Source: Eubacterium sp. (GTDB lineage: Bacteria > Bacillota > Clostridia > Oscillospirales > Acutalibacteraceae). From it: a DNA stretch of 6,055 nucleotides. The stretch spans positions 1 through 6,055 of the forward strand of contig JAIDLO010000219.1 in assembly GCA_029050995.1 (NCBI GenBank), given 5' to 3'. This document shows, in pieces, positions 1 to 4,921 of this stretch. Below the pieces are notes generated by a model that worked only from the letters and a program-made list of their open reading frames with translations, was not told where the DNA came from and ran no database searches. Numbering within the stretch: position 1 is the stretch's first letter; each line of letters starts with the position of its first letter. The position numbers and the translations under genes are program-made.

Positions 1-69
1 TAATAACCAGCGTTATATTATACCCCCTCACACACTTCCGCTTTACCGGTGATGATTATTTTTTTATTT
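1..69. other. gene-free left edge
   Basis: No coding region is supported in these bases, which lie downstream of the DUF3795 gene. On the minus strand there is an AGGGGG at 23-28, similar to the ribosome binding site in front of the DinB gene, but no ATG, GTG or TTG follows at a usable distance. A small hairpin (ATAAC/GTTAT, 3-7 with 12-16, loop 8-11) sits at the very edge. I see no convincing terminator for the upstream genes. Confidence 0.4.
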
Positions 70-456
70 TTATTTATTCAAAATCTTTTTTCCGTTTTTA
101 ATAAAATCAATCAATTCTTCAACATCATCAAAATCATCATAATCGCCCATTATTCCGTTGCGATGATAAACAATACCATTTTTCTCATTTGCTTCAAGAC
201 AATCAAGCAAATGCTTTTCTCCATATCTTTTAGCAAACAGCGTAAAAGCATACGGCTTGATTTTACTCAACAAACCTTTTCTGCAGTTTTCGTCACAATG
301 ATAACAATGCTCTAATTTTTTTGAAAGGGAACACTTTCTGTTTTCACACCAATCTTTATCAGGGCAGTCATTTGAATTGCAGCCGCTGCATTTATCATTT
401 TCAGAGCATAAACAACAGGCAAGCCCGCACCGTGCAATACCCAATTCTCTTTTCAT
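70..456 (-). CDS. DUF3795 cysteine-rich small protein
   Basis: This gene encodes a 128-residue soluble protein that I assign to the DUF3795 family. Nothing in it identifies a reaction. The N-terminal half carries 12 of its 13 cysteines (C10, C14, C15, C17, C23, C26, C31, C37, C42, C51, C54, C58), beginning with the family-type CGLAC start and including a CYHCDENC stretch. This suggests binding of zinc or another metal, or an Fe-S cluster. The C-terminal part (about 60-128) is a charged, acidic helical region without cysteines apart from C86. There is no signal peptide or membrane segment. The ATG at 454-456 is well supported: a GAGG lies 8 bases upstream, inside the end of the DinB gene, and only 3 bases separate the two frames. 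The pair is therefore probably co-transcribed and translationally coupled. The family call is firm; the role is unknown. Confidence 0.85.
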   Translation of the reverse strand: MKRELGIARCGLACCLCSENDKCSGCNSNDCPDKDWCENRKCSLSKKLEHCYHCDENCRKGLLSKIKPYAFTLFAKRYGEKHLLDCLEANEKNGIVYHRNGIMGDYDDFDDVEELIDFIKNGKKILNK

Positions 457-459
457 TCT

Positions 460-969
460 CTATTCCTCATACAAATTATTCTTATCAAGTCCCTGCTCAA
501 GACCAATCATTCCAACAACACGGGGCCATTTATTCGTTTCAATTATGGTAGTTGCATTTATATTTCCCAAATGACAATAGAAATGTCTCATCTGCCCTAT
601 GATACATTCAAGCCTGTTATGCTTGTAGCCGTCGGGAATTTCATATAAATCTGAATCACAAAGACCGTCAAGATAGCTCAGTATTTTCGTTCTGACCTGC
701 TCAAAATAATCAAGTAGTTCTTCTCTTGACAAAACCTTCTCGCCCATATAATCAAGACTGTTCAGTCCTTCTTCGTGAAAAGGCGGTTCTTCATATTTGG
801 TCGGATTGATAAACCATTGGTCACAGGAATGTAATGCATGATAGCAATGCTTCCAGATTGGCATATCACATAATCTATAATCCATATCACATGTAACAAG
901 CGTTACATAAAAATTATGAAACATAATTTCCGCACTTGCCTTTATTGTTTCAATCAATCGCCTTTCCAT
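460..969 (-). CDS. DinB-family (DinB/YfiT fold) protein
   Basis: This gene encodes a 169-residue protein of the DinB superfamily, four-helix-bundle proteins that usually bind a divalent metal through three histidines; some members are thiol transferases. Visible signatures are HALHSCDQWF at about 44-53 (candidate ligands H44 or H47) and HFYCHLGNINA at 129-139 (H129 and H133, the HxxxH pair). Together they give the expected one-plus-two histidine layout. Length is normal for the family, and no signal peptide or membrane segment is seen. The ATG at 967-969 follows a strong GAGGGGG with 5 bases between. The gene starts immediately after the inverted-repeat element, and I found no convincing promoter there, so transcription may come from upstream or from within the repeat. 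The DUF3795 gene follows after 3 bases. The fold call is good; the substrate is not known. Confidence 0.82.
   Translation of the reverse strand: MERRLIETIKASAEIMFHNFYVTLVTCDMDYRLCDMPIWKHCYHALHSCDQWFINPTKYEEPPFHEEGLNSLDYMGEKVLSREELLDYFEQVRTKILSYLDGLCDSDLYEIPDGYKHNRLECIIGQMRHFYCHLGNINATTIIETNKWPRVVGMIGLEQGLDKNNLYEE
465..468 (-). promoter_or_regulatory. ribosome binding site of the DUF3795 gene
   Basis: GAGG (minus strand) lies 8 bases before the ATG at 456. It is built from the last two glutamate codons of the DinB gene (GAG GAA, then TAG), so the end of one coding sequence doubles as the ribosome binding site of the next. This fixes the start of the DUF3795 gene and implies coupling. Confidence 0.7.
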
Positions 970-974
970 AATAA

Positions 975-981
975 CCCCCTC
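975..981 (-). promoter_or_regulatory. ribosome binding site of the DinB gene
   Basis: GAGGGGG (minus strand) lies 5 bases upstream of the ATG at 967-969. It is a strong Shine-Dalgarno match and supports this start. Confidence 0.7.
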
Positions 982-998
982 AAATTATAACTTCGTAG

Positions 999-1020
999 GG
1001 TACGATGCCCACATCGTACC
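999..1020. repeat. perfect 9-bp hairpin at the left end of the repeat element
   Basis: GGTACGATG at 999-1007 pairs perfectly with CATCGTACC at 1012-1020 around a 4-base loop. There is no T-run on either side, so it does not look like a standard intrinsic terminator. It is better read as part of the repeat element. Confidence 0.7.
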
Positions 1021-1107
1021 GATATATAATGTTTAAACAGTATAAAAACGGAGCGATGTGGGTTCGTTTGCGACTGCTCGCAGTGCGAGATGAAAGGAGC
1101 AATAAGA

Positions 1108-1170
1108 ACTTGCAGTGGTCAAAATTTTAGAATACATTTATGTATGAATAAAATTTTGGGTACCACAAGT
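1108..1170. repeat. long imperfect hairpin inside the repeat element
   Basis: Paired blocks run inward as follows: 1108-1112 with 1166-1170, 1116-1119 with 1162-1165, 1121-1128 with 1150-1157 (AAAATTTT both sides) and 1132-1137 with 1140-1145, leaving a 2-base tip. Small bulges separate the blocks. In RNA this would be a long stem of about 23 pairs just downstream of the DUF2441 stop codon, and it could protect the 3' end of the glycosidase-operon transcript or slow polymerase. No T-tract follows on the minus strand. Confidence 0.6.
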
Positions 1171-1193
1171 GGACCATCGCTCCCTACAAGTAT

Positions 1194-1715
1194 TTACTTA
1201 ATAATTTCAACAACTTCAATGTCGCCGTCAACAAGCATTTCCATAATGGACGGCTCATTTTCATTTTTCCAATACTGCTCTGCTAAAGCAAGATTTTCCG
1301 TTTCATTTAACCTGCCGTCAAAGCACTTTTCAGCATCTCCGCAAAATACATTTCCGTTTATTTTCAGCTTAACAATCTGAAAGGTTGGTCTGCCCAAACA
1401 AACAAAGTAATCAAACCATTTTTCAGCCTCTTCTAATGTTTTGGAAACATACAAACAAGCCATTCTTGACGGATAATCAGAATATTTTTCAAGTCTTACT
1501 TTTTCCAAAGCCATTTCACGCAATGCAACAGAGGTATGATGTTCAAGCGTAATATCCTTATACTTTTCAGGATGCGCATAAATATCATTCACAATATCAA
1601 GTTTTTCATTTACTCTTTTATAAACACCATTGTGATTATTTTCATCAAATACTATGTTTTGCCCTATCCGCATAGGCTTTTCAGTTACAACATGATAAGC
1701 ATAAATTTCTTTCAT
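1194..1715 (-). CDS. DUF2441 family protein, possible ADP-ribosyltransferase-like fold
   Basis: This gene encodes a 173-residue soluble protein of the DUF2441 family, for which I know no established activity. I chose the ATG at 1713-1715 (MKEIYAYHVV) because it overlaps the TGA of the nucleoside phosphorylase gene as ATGA, a standard coupling arrangement. An in-frame ATG 30 bases further upstream, inside that gene, would give 183 residues. Conserved-looking blocks are YHVVTEKPM (7-15), FDENNHNGVY (23-32), LEHHTSVALRE (57-67), YPSRMACLYVSKTLEEAEKW (81-100) and GNVFCGDAEKCF (121-132). The order of H8, Y89 and D127, each in a motif like those of Arr-type rifampin ADP-ribosyltransferases, suggests an ART-like fold. 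That is my inference, not an established family assignment. There is no signal peptide or membrane segment. It is the last gene of the glycosidase unit. Confidence 0.8.
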   Translation of the reverse strand: MKEIYAYHVVTEKPMRIGQNIVFDENNHNGVYKRVNEKLDIVNDIYAHPEKYKDITLEHHTSVALREMALEKVRLEKYSDYPSRMACLYVSKTLEEAEKWFDYFVCLGRPTFQIVKLKINGNVFCGDAEKCFDGRLNETENLALAEQYWKNENEPSIMEMLVDGDIEVVEIIK

Positions 1716-2473
1716 AATGATATACCCATTGCAAAACCAATGCACTTTTCAAAAAAGTCATACCGCATTTGTTTTGTCATTGTCCATTTCCAAGCCGTAT
1801 CCTTTTCATCAAGAGGATGTTTATCGGATGCAATAAGAATGGAAACTGTATTCATTCCCAAGTATTCACTAACGCTGAAAAGCGCAGAGGTTTCCATATC
1901 AACACCAACAGCACCCTTATTTCGCCACAACTGTTCTTTATAAAAGGTTTGCCGATAGACTGCATCTGTTGAAACAATAGGAAATGAAACTGAATCTTCA
2001 ATATGCTTCAGAGCCAAATCGTGCAATTCTCTGTTTGGATAAAACGCTTCTCTGTTTTCATAATAATGGAGCGATGTACCCTCCTCGCTGAAAGCCCGAT
2101 CGGGAATAACAATATCTCCGCTGTTAACATTTTCGGAAAATGCACCGAACATGCCGACTGAAATAACATTTTTAACGCCAAGCGCATAAAGCGTTTCAAT
2201 CGTATCAACAGCCATTGGTGCGCCCCAGCCGCCATGTAAAAAGCATACATCATAATTCTTCAATTTATAAATAGGGCGGGAATTCAAAAAGCTTGGAAAG
2301 CGTTCCGCAATCAACTTGCTTTTATAATGCTTTATTAAATAGTCAACGCCGCCGTACATATAAAACAGAATTGCCGTTTTCGGTAATTGAGGGCACCCAT
2401 TTTTTCTACAGCTTTGAATATGCTTTTCAGCCGTGATAACTGCAGATGTATTATCTTCTTTAAATTTCCACAT
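1712..2473 (-). CDS. nucleoside phosphorylase (PNP/UDP family)
   Basis: This gene encodes a 253-residue cytoplasmic enzyme of the PNP_UDP_1 superfamily, which cleaves nucleosides with phosphate to a free base and a pentose 1-phosphate. Family marks, numbered from the ATG, are HGGWGAPMA at 80-88 (phosphate/nucleoside loop), ISVGMFGAF at 104-112, GDIVIPDRAF at 119-128, GVDMETSALFS at 190-200 (the ribose-binding Met-Glu pair, M193 and E194) and ASDKH at 215-219. The Asp of this last motif lines up with the catalytic Asp of E. coli DeoD (VSDH), which favours purine over uridine substrates. The protein is divergent from ordinary DeoD, so the exact substrate is open. I start at the ATG 2471-2473, two bases after the glycosidase stop. 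A TTG at 2477-2479 would add two residues and overlap that stop as TTGA. The ribosome binding site is weak, which fits coupling to the gene upstream. Its end overlaps DUF2441. Confidence 0.87.
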   Translation of the reverse strand: MWKFKEDNTSAVITAEKHIQSCRKNGCPQLPKTAILFYMYGGVDYLIKHYKSKLIAERFPSFLNSRPIYKLKNYDVCFLHGGWGAPMAVDTIETLYALGVKNVISVGMFGAFSENVNSGDIVIPDRAFSEEGTSLHYYENREAFYPNRELHDLALKHIEDSVSFPIVSTDAVYRQTFYKEQLWRNKGAVGVDMETSALFSVSEYLGMNTVSILIASDKHPLDEKDTAWKWTMTKQMRYDFFEKCIGFAMGISL

Positions 2474-2475
2474 AA

Positions 2476-3783
2476 TCAAATGTTTTCAAGCTTATAAAGC
2501 CTTGCGCCGTGCGGAGCAACGGTTGCTTTAAGTGTGTTTTTAATCTTGCCTATGCTTTCCTTTGCCCAGATATCATAAGCATTATAATTTGTATCCGGCA
2601 TAAGAATTTCCTTTAAATCAACGGAGATATTTCTTTCCTTATCATCCGTATTGAACACGGCAATATATTTGCATTTCTTTCCATTGCTTACCCAAACGAT
2701 TGTGCCCTTGCCGTTTTTCTCTTTTCTTACAAGCTGGTGCGCACCATAGGATGATTTATGCATATGCATATATTCTTCATTTGTAAGCAAAGAAAGCGTC
2801 CATTCATCATTTTCAGGCATATTTCCGCCGAACATAAGCGGGCTTCTGAAAATGCCCCAAAGCGTCATCATTGTAATCTGTTCCGGCTTTGTAAAATTCG
2901 TGTATCTGTCTGCACCGCCGTGACAAGGCGCATTTTTTGCAAGCCTGCCGAGCGGGAGCATATCACAATCAGGCCATCTGCCGTTGCCAACATGATCCTG
3001 CCATGTATAGCAGCGGTTGAACATATCGTGCAGCTTATCCCACTGATCCCAGAAATCGCCTGTCATACGCCACATATTTGCATGCTTTGCAAGATGCTCT
3101 GCATTTTCAATATGTGCAGGACCGGGAGAAAGCGAAAGTACCATATCCCTGCCGCAGTTATCTATCGCTTTTCTGAGCATTTCAACCTCATAATCAGCTG
3201 AATACGGCGTATCCCACTGTCTGAATTCCGTTACGCAGATGTCATCACATTTGATGAAATCAACACCCCAGGAAGCATAAAGCTCAAAAATAGAATTATA
3301 GTATTCCTGCGCTGCAGCAGTATTTTTACAGCCGTACATATCCGTGTTCCATGCACAAACAGAAAAATGATGCGCAATATCACGGCAGGTTGAAGTGCTG
3401 TTTTTTATCGGAAGATTTGCATGAACAGCACAACGCGGAACACCCCTCATAATATGAATGCCGAATTTAAGACCAAGGCTGTGGCAGTAATCGGAAATCT
3501 CCTTGAAGCCTTTTCCGTTTTTCGCACTTGGAAAACGATTTTCAGCAGGCATTAATCTGCCGAATTCATCAACATTAAGCGGCGCAAAATTGTTGTAATC
3601 ATTGCTGTTTGCCTTTGGCTCATACCACTGAATATCGCAAACGATATATTCCCAGCCGAACGGCTTTAAATATTTTGCCATATAATCGGCATTTTCTTTT
3701 AACTGCTTTTCATTTACTGCTGCGCCGAAGCAATCCCAGCTGTTCCAGCCGAGCGGCGGCGTTTTTGCAAGCTTACCGTGCAT
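2476..3783 (-). CDS. GH27 family glycosidase, alpha-galactosidase-like, intracellular
   Basis: This gene encodes a 435-residue glycoside hydrolase of the melibiase/GH27 type, which removes terminal alpha-galactosides or related sugars with retention. The N-terminal TIM barrel opens with PPLGWNSWDCFG (9-20) and IVCDIQWYEP (47-56). The nucleophile candidate is D180 in DFIKCDD (175-181), and the acid/base candidate is D243 in MWRMTGDFWDQW (237-248). Other family landmarks are KFGIHIMRGVPR (106-117), LSLSPGPAHIE (217-227) and WGIFRSPLMFGG (309-320). From about residue 355 a C-terminal beta-sandwich domain follows. There is no signal peptide, so it acts in the cytoplasm on imported small sugars. 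The ATG at 3781-3783 has AGAGGT 7 bases upstream and a consensus promoter just before it. It heads a unit with the nucleoside phosphorylase and DUF2441. GH27 also includes alpha-N-acetylgalactosaminidases and beta-L-arabinopyranosidases, so the substrate is not settled. Confidence 0.9.
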   Translation of the reverse strand: MHGKLAKTPPLGWNSWDCFGAAVNEKQLKENADYMAKYLKPFGWEYIVCDIQWYEPKANSNDYNNFAPLNVDEFGRLMPAENRFPSAKNGKGFKEISDYCHSLGLKFGIHIMRGVPRCAVHANLPIKNSTSTCRDIAHHFSVCAWNTDMYGCKNTAAAQEYYNSIFELYASWGVDFIKCDDICVTEFRQWDTPYSADYEVEMLRKAIDNCGRDMVLSLSPGPAHIENAEHLAKHANMWRMTGDFWDQWDKLHDMFNRCYTWQDHVGNGRWPDCDMLPLGRLAKNAPCHGGADRYTNFTKPEQITMMTLWGIFRSPLMFGGNMPENDEWTLSLLTNEEYMHMHKSSYGAHQLVRKEKNGKGTIVWVSNGKKCKYIAVFNTDDKERNISVDLKEILMPDTNYNAYDIWAKESIGKIKNTLKATVAPHGARLYKLENI

Positions 3784-3790
3784 AACAAGT

Positions 3791-3796
3791 ACCTCT
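3791..3796 (-). promoter_or_regulatory. ribosome binding site of the GH27 gene
   Basis: AGAGGT (minus strand) lies 7 bases upstream of the ATG at 3783, supporting this start. Confidence 0.7.
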
Positions 3797-3820
3797 TATT
3801 ATATAAATTTTATATTTAAA

Positions 3821-3848
3821 ATTATAAACATTCTATAAACAATGTCAA
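3821..3848 (-). promoter_or_regulatory. sigma-A promoter of the GH27 unit
   Basis: On the minus strand TTGACA (3843-3848) and TATAAT (3821-3826) stand 16 bases apart. Both hexamers match the consensus exactly. Transcription would begin near 3814, giving a leader of about 30 bases, too short for a riboswitch. The promoter follows directly after the terminator of the PHP gene, so the glycosidase unit is independent of the genes upstream. Confidence 0.85.
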
Positions 3849-3862
3849 TGCATATAAAAGAA

Positions 3863-3887
3863 AAAATCCCGAAAAATTCGGGATTTT
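3863..3887 (-). terminator. intrinsic terminator of the PHP gene
   Basis: A perfect 11-bp stem (AAAATCCCGAA at 3863-3873 with TTCGGGATTTT at 3877-3887) has a 3-base loop. On the minus strand it is followed by TTTTTTC and TTTT, and it starts 9 bases after the PHP stop codon. This is a classic Rho-independent terminator for minus-strand transcription. In the other direction it is followed by only ATAATTC, so it is unlikely to act both ways. Confidence 0.9.
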
Positions 3888-3896
3888 ATAATTCTA

Positions 3897-4781
3897 TTAT
3901 TCAGCCATTTTAAGCATAGCTTCTTTTTCAGCTTTTCGCTCTGCTCTTTTCTTTTTAGCTTTATAGCCAATCAGCTTATCAAGATGCTCCTGCGGTGTTG
4001 CACATGCACCGAGGGTAACGGTTTTCTGACCATAAATACCATGAAAATCCGAACCGCCTGTCATCAAAAGCTTCTGCTTTTTGCAAAGGTCTGTAAGCTT
4101 GCTGATTGCTTCTTCATCTGCTGATGGATGCCATACCTCTACACCATCAAGACCCATAGAAACATATTTTTCAATTTCATTGAAGTTATCAAACAAAGCC
4201 GGATGCGCAAGAACCGCAATACCACCTGCGCCGTGAATTTCATTGATAACCTCTTCCACACTAGGATATTTAGTTGGGGCAAGAATATTTGTTTCGTTTG
4301 TTGCATCAAAAAGAGCATAATACAAATCACCGAAAATCTTGTCTGTGTAACCTGCATCCATAAGCGCGTGCATAATATGCTGCTTATAAAGATTTGTTGA
4401 GCCGGAAGCATGATTGATTATGAAATCCGATGTAATCGGAAAACGGCTTGCAACTTTAAGCATCATTATCTGACCTGCTCTTTTTCTTGCTACTGATACG
4501 CGCTTGCATATAGCCTCAAGTCTGTTAGGAGCATCCGCAAGATAACTTAAAATATGCACTTTTTTTCCTGCTTCAAAATCAAATGCCGAAATCTCAACAC
4601 CCGGTATAACTGTTACACCGTAGCGCTTGCCTATAACCTGGCCTCTTACTGTGCCGGCAAGGCAATCGTGATCTGTTATGGCAATAGTATCTATACCGCT
4701 TTTCTGCGCAATAACGATTAAATCTTCTATGCCGACCGAACCGTCACTCAATTTCGTATGACAATGTAAATCTGCTGCCAT
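3897..4781 (-). CDS. PHP-domain phosphoesterase, YciV/TrpH (RNase AM) type
   Basis: This gene encodes a 294-residue cytoplasmic metal-dependent phosphoesterase of the PHP superfamily, close in length and motif order to the YciV/TrpH group. E. coli YciV (RNase AM) is reported to be a 5'-3' exonuclease that trims 5' ends of ribosomal RNA and degrades short oligonucleotides; related proteins release phosphate from 3',5'-bisphosphonucleotides. Metal-site motifs are all present: DLHCHTKLSDG (H6, H8, D13), ITDHD (D37, H38), PGVEIS (E63), KVHILSY (H76), LAHPAL (H193) and GGSDFHG (D245, H247). The insert between about 85 and 185 is helical, as in this family. The last 20 residues are a highly charged Lys/Arg/Glu helix. 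The ATG at 4779-4781 has an excellent AAGGAGG 6 bases upstream. It has its own promoter and terminator, so it is probably monocistronic with some readthrough from maf. Confidence 0.9.
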   Translation of the reverse strand: MAADLHCHTKLSDGSVGIEDLIVIAQKSGIDTIAITDHDCLAGTVRGQVIGKRYGVTVIPGVEISAFDFEAGKKVHILSYLADAPNRLEAICKRVSVARKRAGQIMMLKVASRFPITSDFIINHASGSTNLYKQHIMHALMDAGYTDKIFGDLYYALFDATNETNILAPTKYPSVEEVINEIHGAGGIAVLAHPALFDNFNEIEKYVSMGLDGVEVWHPSADEEAISKLTDLCKKQKLLMTGGSDFHGIYGQKTVTLGACATPQEHLDKLIGYKAKKKRAERKAEKEAMLKMAE

Positions 4782-4787
4782 AACTTG

Positions 4788-4794
4788 CCTCCTT
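4788..4794 (-). promoter_or_regulatory. ribosome binding site of the PHP gene
   Basis: AAGGAGG (minus strand), a full Shine-Dalgarno core, lies 6 bases upstream of the ATG at 4781. Confidence 0.85.
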
Positions 4795-4809
4795 CCAAAT
4801 TCATAAAAA

Positions 4810-4824
4810 AGGGTAAAATACCCT
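4810..4824 (-). other. small hairpin with T-run in the PHP leader
   Basis: A 6-bp stem (AGGGTA at 4810-4815 with TACCCT at 4819-4824) has a 3-base loop and runs into a T-stretch on the minus strand. It lies 15 bases before the AAGGAGG of the PHP gene. It may terminate maf readthrough. In transcripts from the nearby promoter it would fall within a few bases of the 5' end, where termination is not expected but 5'-end protection is possible. The stem is short, so its strength is doubtful. Confidence 0.5.
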
Positions 4825-4834
4825 CAATATAGAC

Positions 4835-4863
4835 ATTTTAGCATTTTTATCAAAAAATTTCAA
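4835..4863 (-). promoter_or_regulatory. sigma-A promoter of the PHP gene
   Basis: On the minus strand TTGAAA (4858-4863) is followed after 17 bases by TAAAAT (4835-4840), with an extended -10 TG one base before it (TGCTAAAAT). Transcription would start near 4828, leaving a leader of about 47 bases. Confidence 0.75.
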
Positions 4864-4873
4864 TACAAAAATG

Positions 4874-4921
4874 TAACAAAATTTGAAGAAGTGTAAAATA
4901 AAATACTATTAAATTTTGTTA
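4874..4921 (-). terminator. possible weak terminator at the end of maf
   Basis: An 11-bp AT-rich inverted repeat (TAACAAAATTT at 4874-4884 with its exact inverse at 4911-4921) spans the maf stop codon. It has a 26-base loop and is followed on the minus strand by CATTTTTG. The low GC content and large loop make it a weak candidate; it may be chance in AT-rich DNA. Confidence 0.35.

Larger units (their letters stand above)
991..1190. repeat. composite inverted-repeat element (MITE/REP-like)
   Basis: About 200 bp that fill the gap between the DUF2441 and DinB genes and code for nothing I can support. The ends form an imperfect terminal inverted repeat: 995-1007 (GTAGGGTACGATG) matches the reverse complement of 1175-1187 at 11 of 13 positions. 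Inside are further copies of the same core. At 999-1020 the core forms its own perfect hairpin. At 1050-1058 GGAGCGATG is the exact inverse of 1175-1183. A long AT-rich hairpin fills 1108-1170. This nested structure without a transposase suggests a non-autonomous mobile or REP-like intergenic repeat. No clear target-site duplication is visible. Whether it is multicopy cannot be told from this window. Confidence 0.65.

Noticed and set aside
23..28. AGGGGG on the minus strand as the ribosome binding site of another gene
   Set aside because: No start codon occurs within the usable distance before the window ends.
49..315. Plus-strand open frame opposite the DUF3795 gene
   Set aside because: Phe/Ile-rich translation of AT-rich antisense DNA, no ribosome binding site, and it lies over a convincing minus-strand gene.
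984..989. TATAAT just before the DinB ribosome binding site as a promoter
   Set aside because: No -35 match stands 15-19 bases upstream, and a start from here would leave almost no leader before the ribosome binding site.
1090..1380. Plus-strand open frame from the repeat element into the DUF2441 gene
   Set aside because: It starts in the inverted repeat and then runs antisense to DUF2441; Ser/Ile-rich product with no recognisable family.
1736..1745. Upstream ATG giving a 183-residue DUF2441 protein
   Set aside because: The 10 extra residues read as the other frame of the phosphorylase gene. The ATGA overlap at 1712-1715 gives a natural start with family-like MKEIYAYHVV.
2758..3201. Plus-strand open frame opposite the GH27 gene
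   Set aside because: It mirrors conserved GH27 codons and has no ribosome binding site or family signature.
3798..3803. Second TATAAT on the minus strand near the GH27 start
   Set aside because: Its start site would fall at or within the ribosome binding site. The TTGACA-TATAAT pair upstream explains the gene better.
4128..4411. Open frames on both strands within the PHP gene
   Set aside because: Both are out-of-frame shadows of the conserved PHP coding region.
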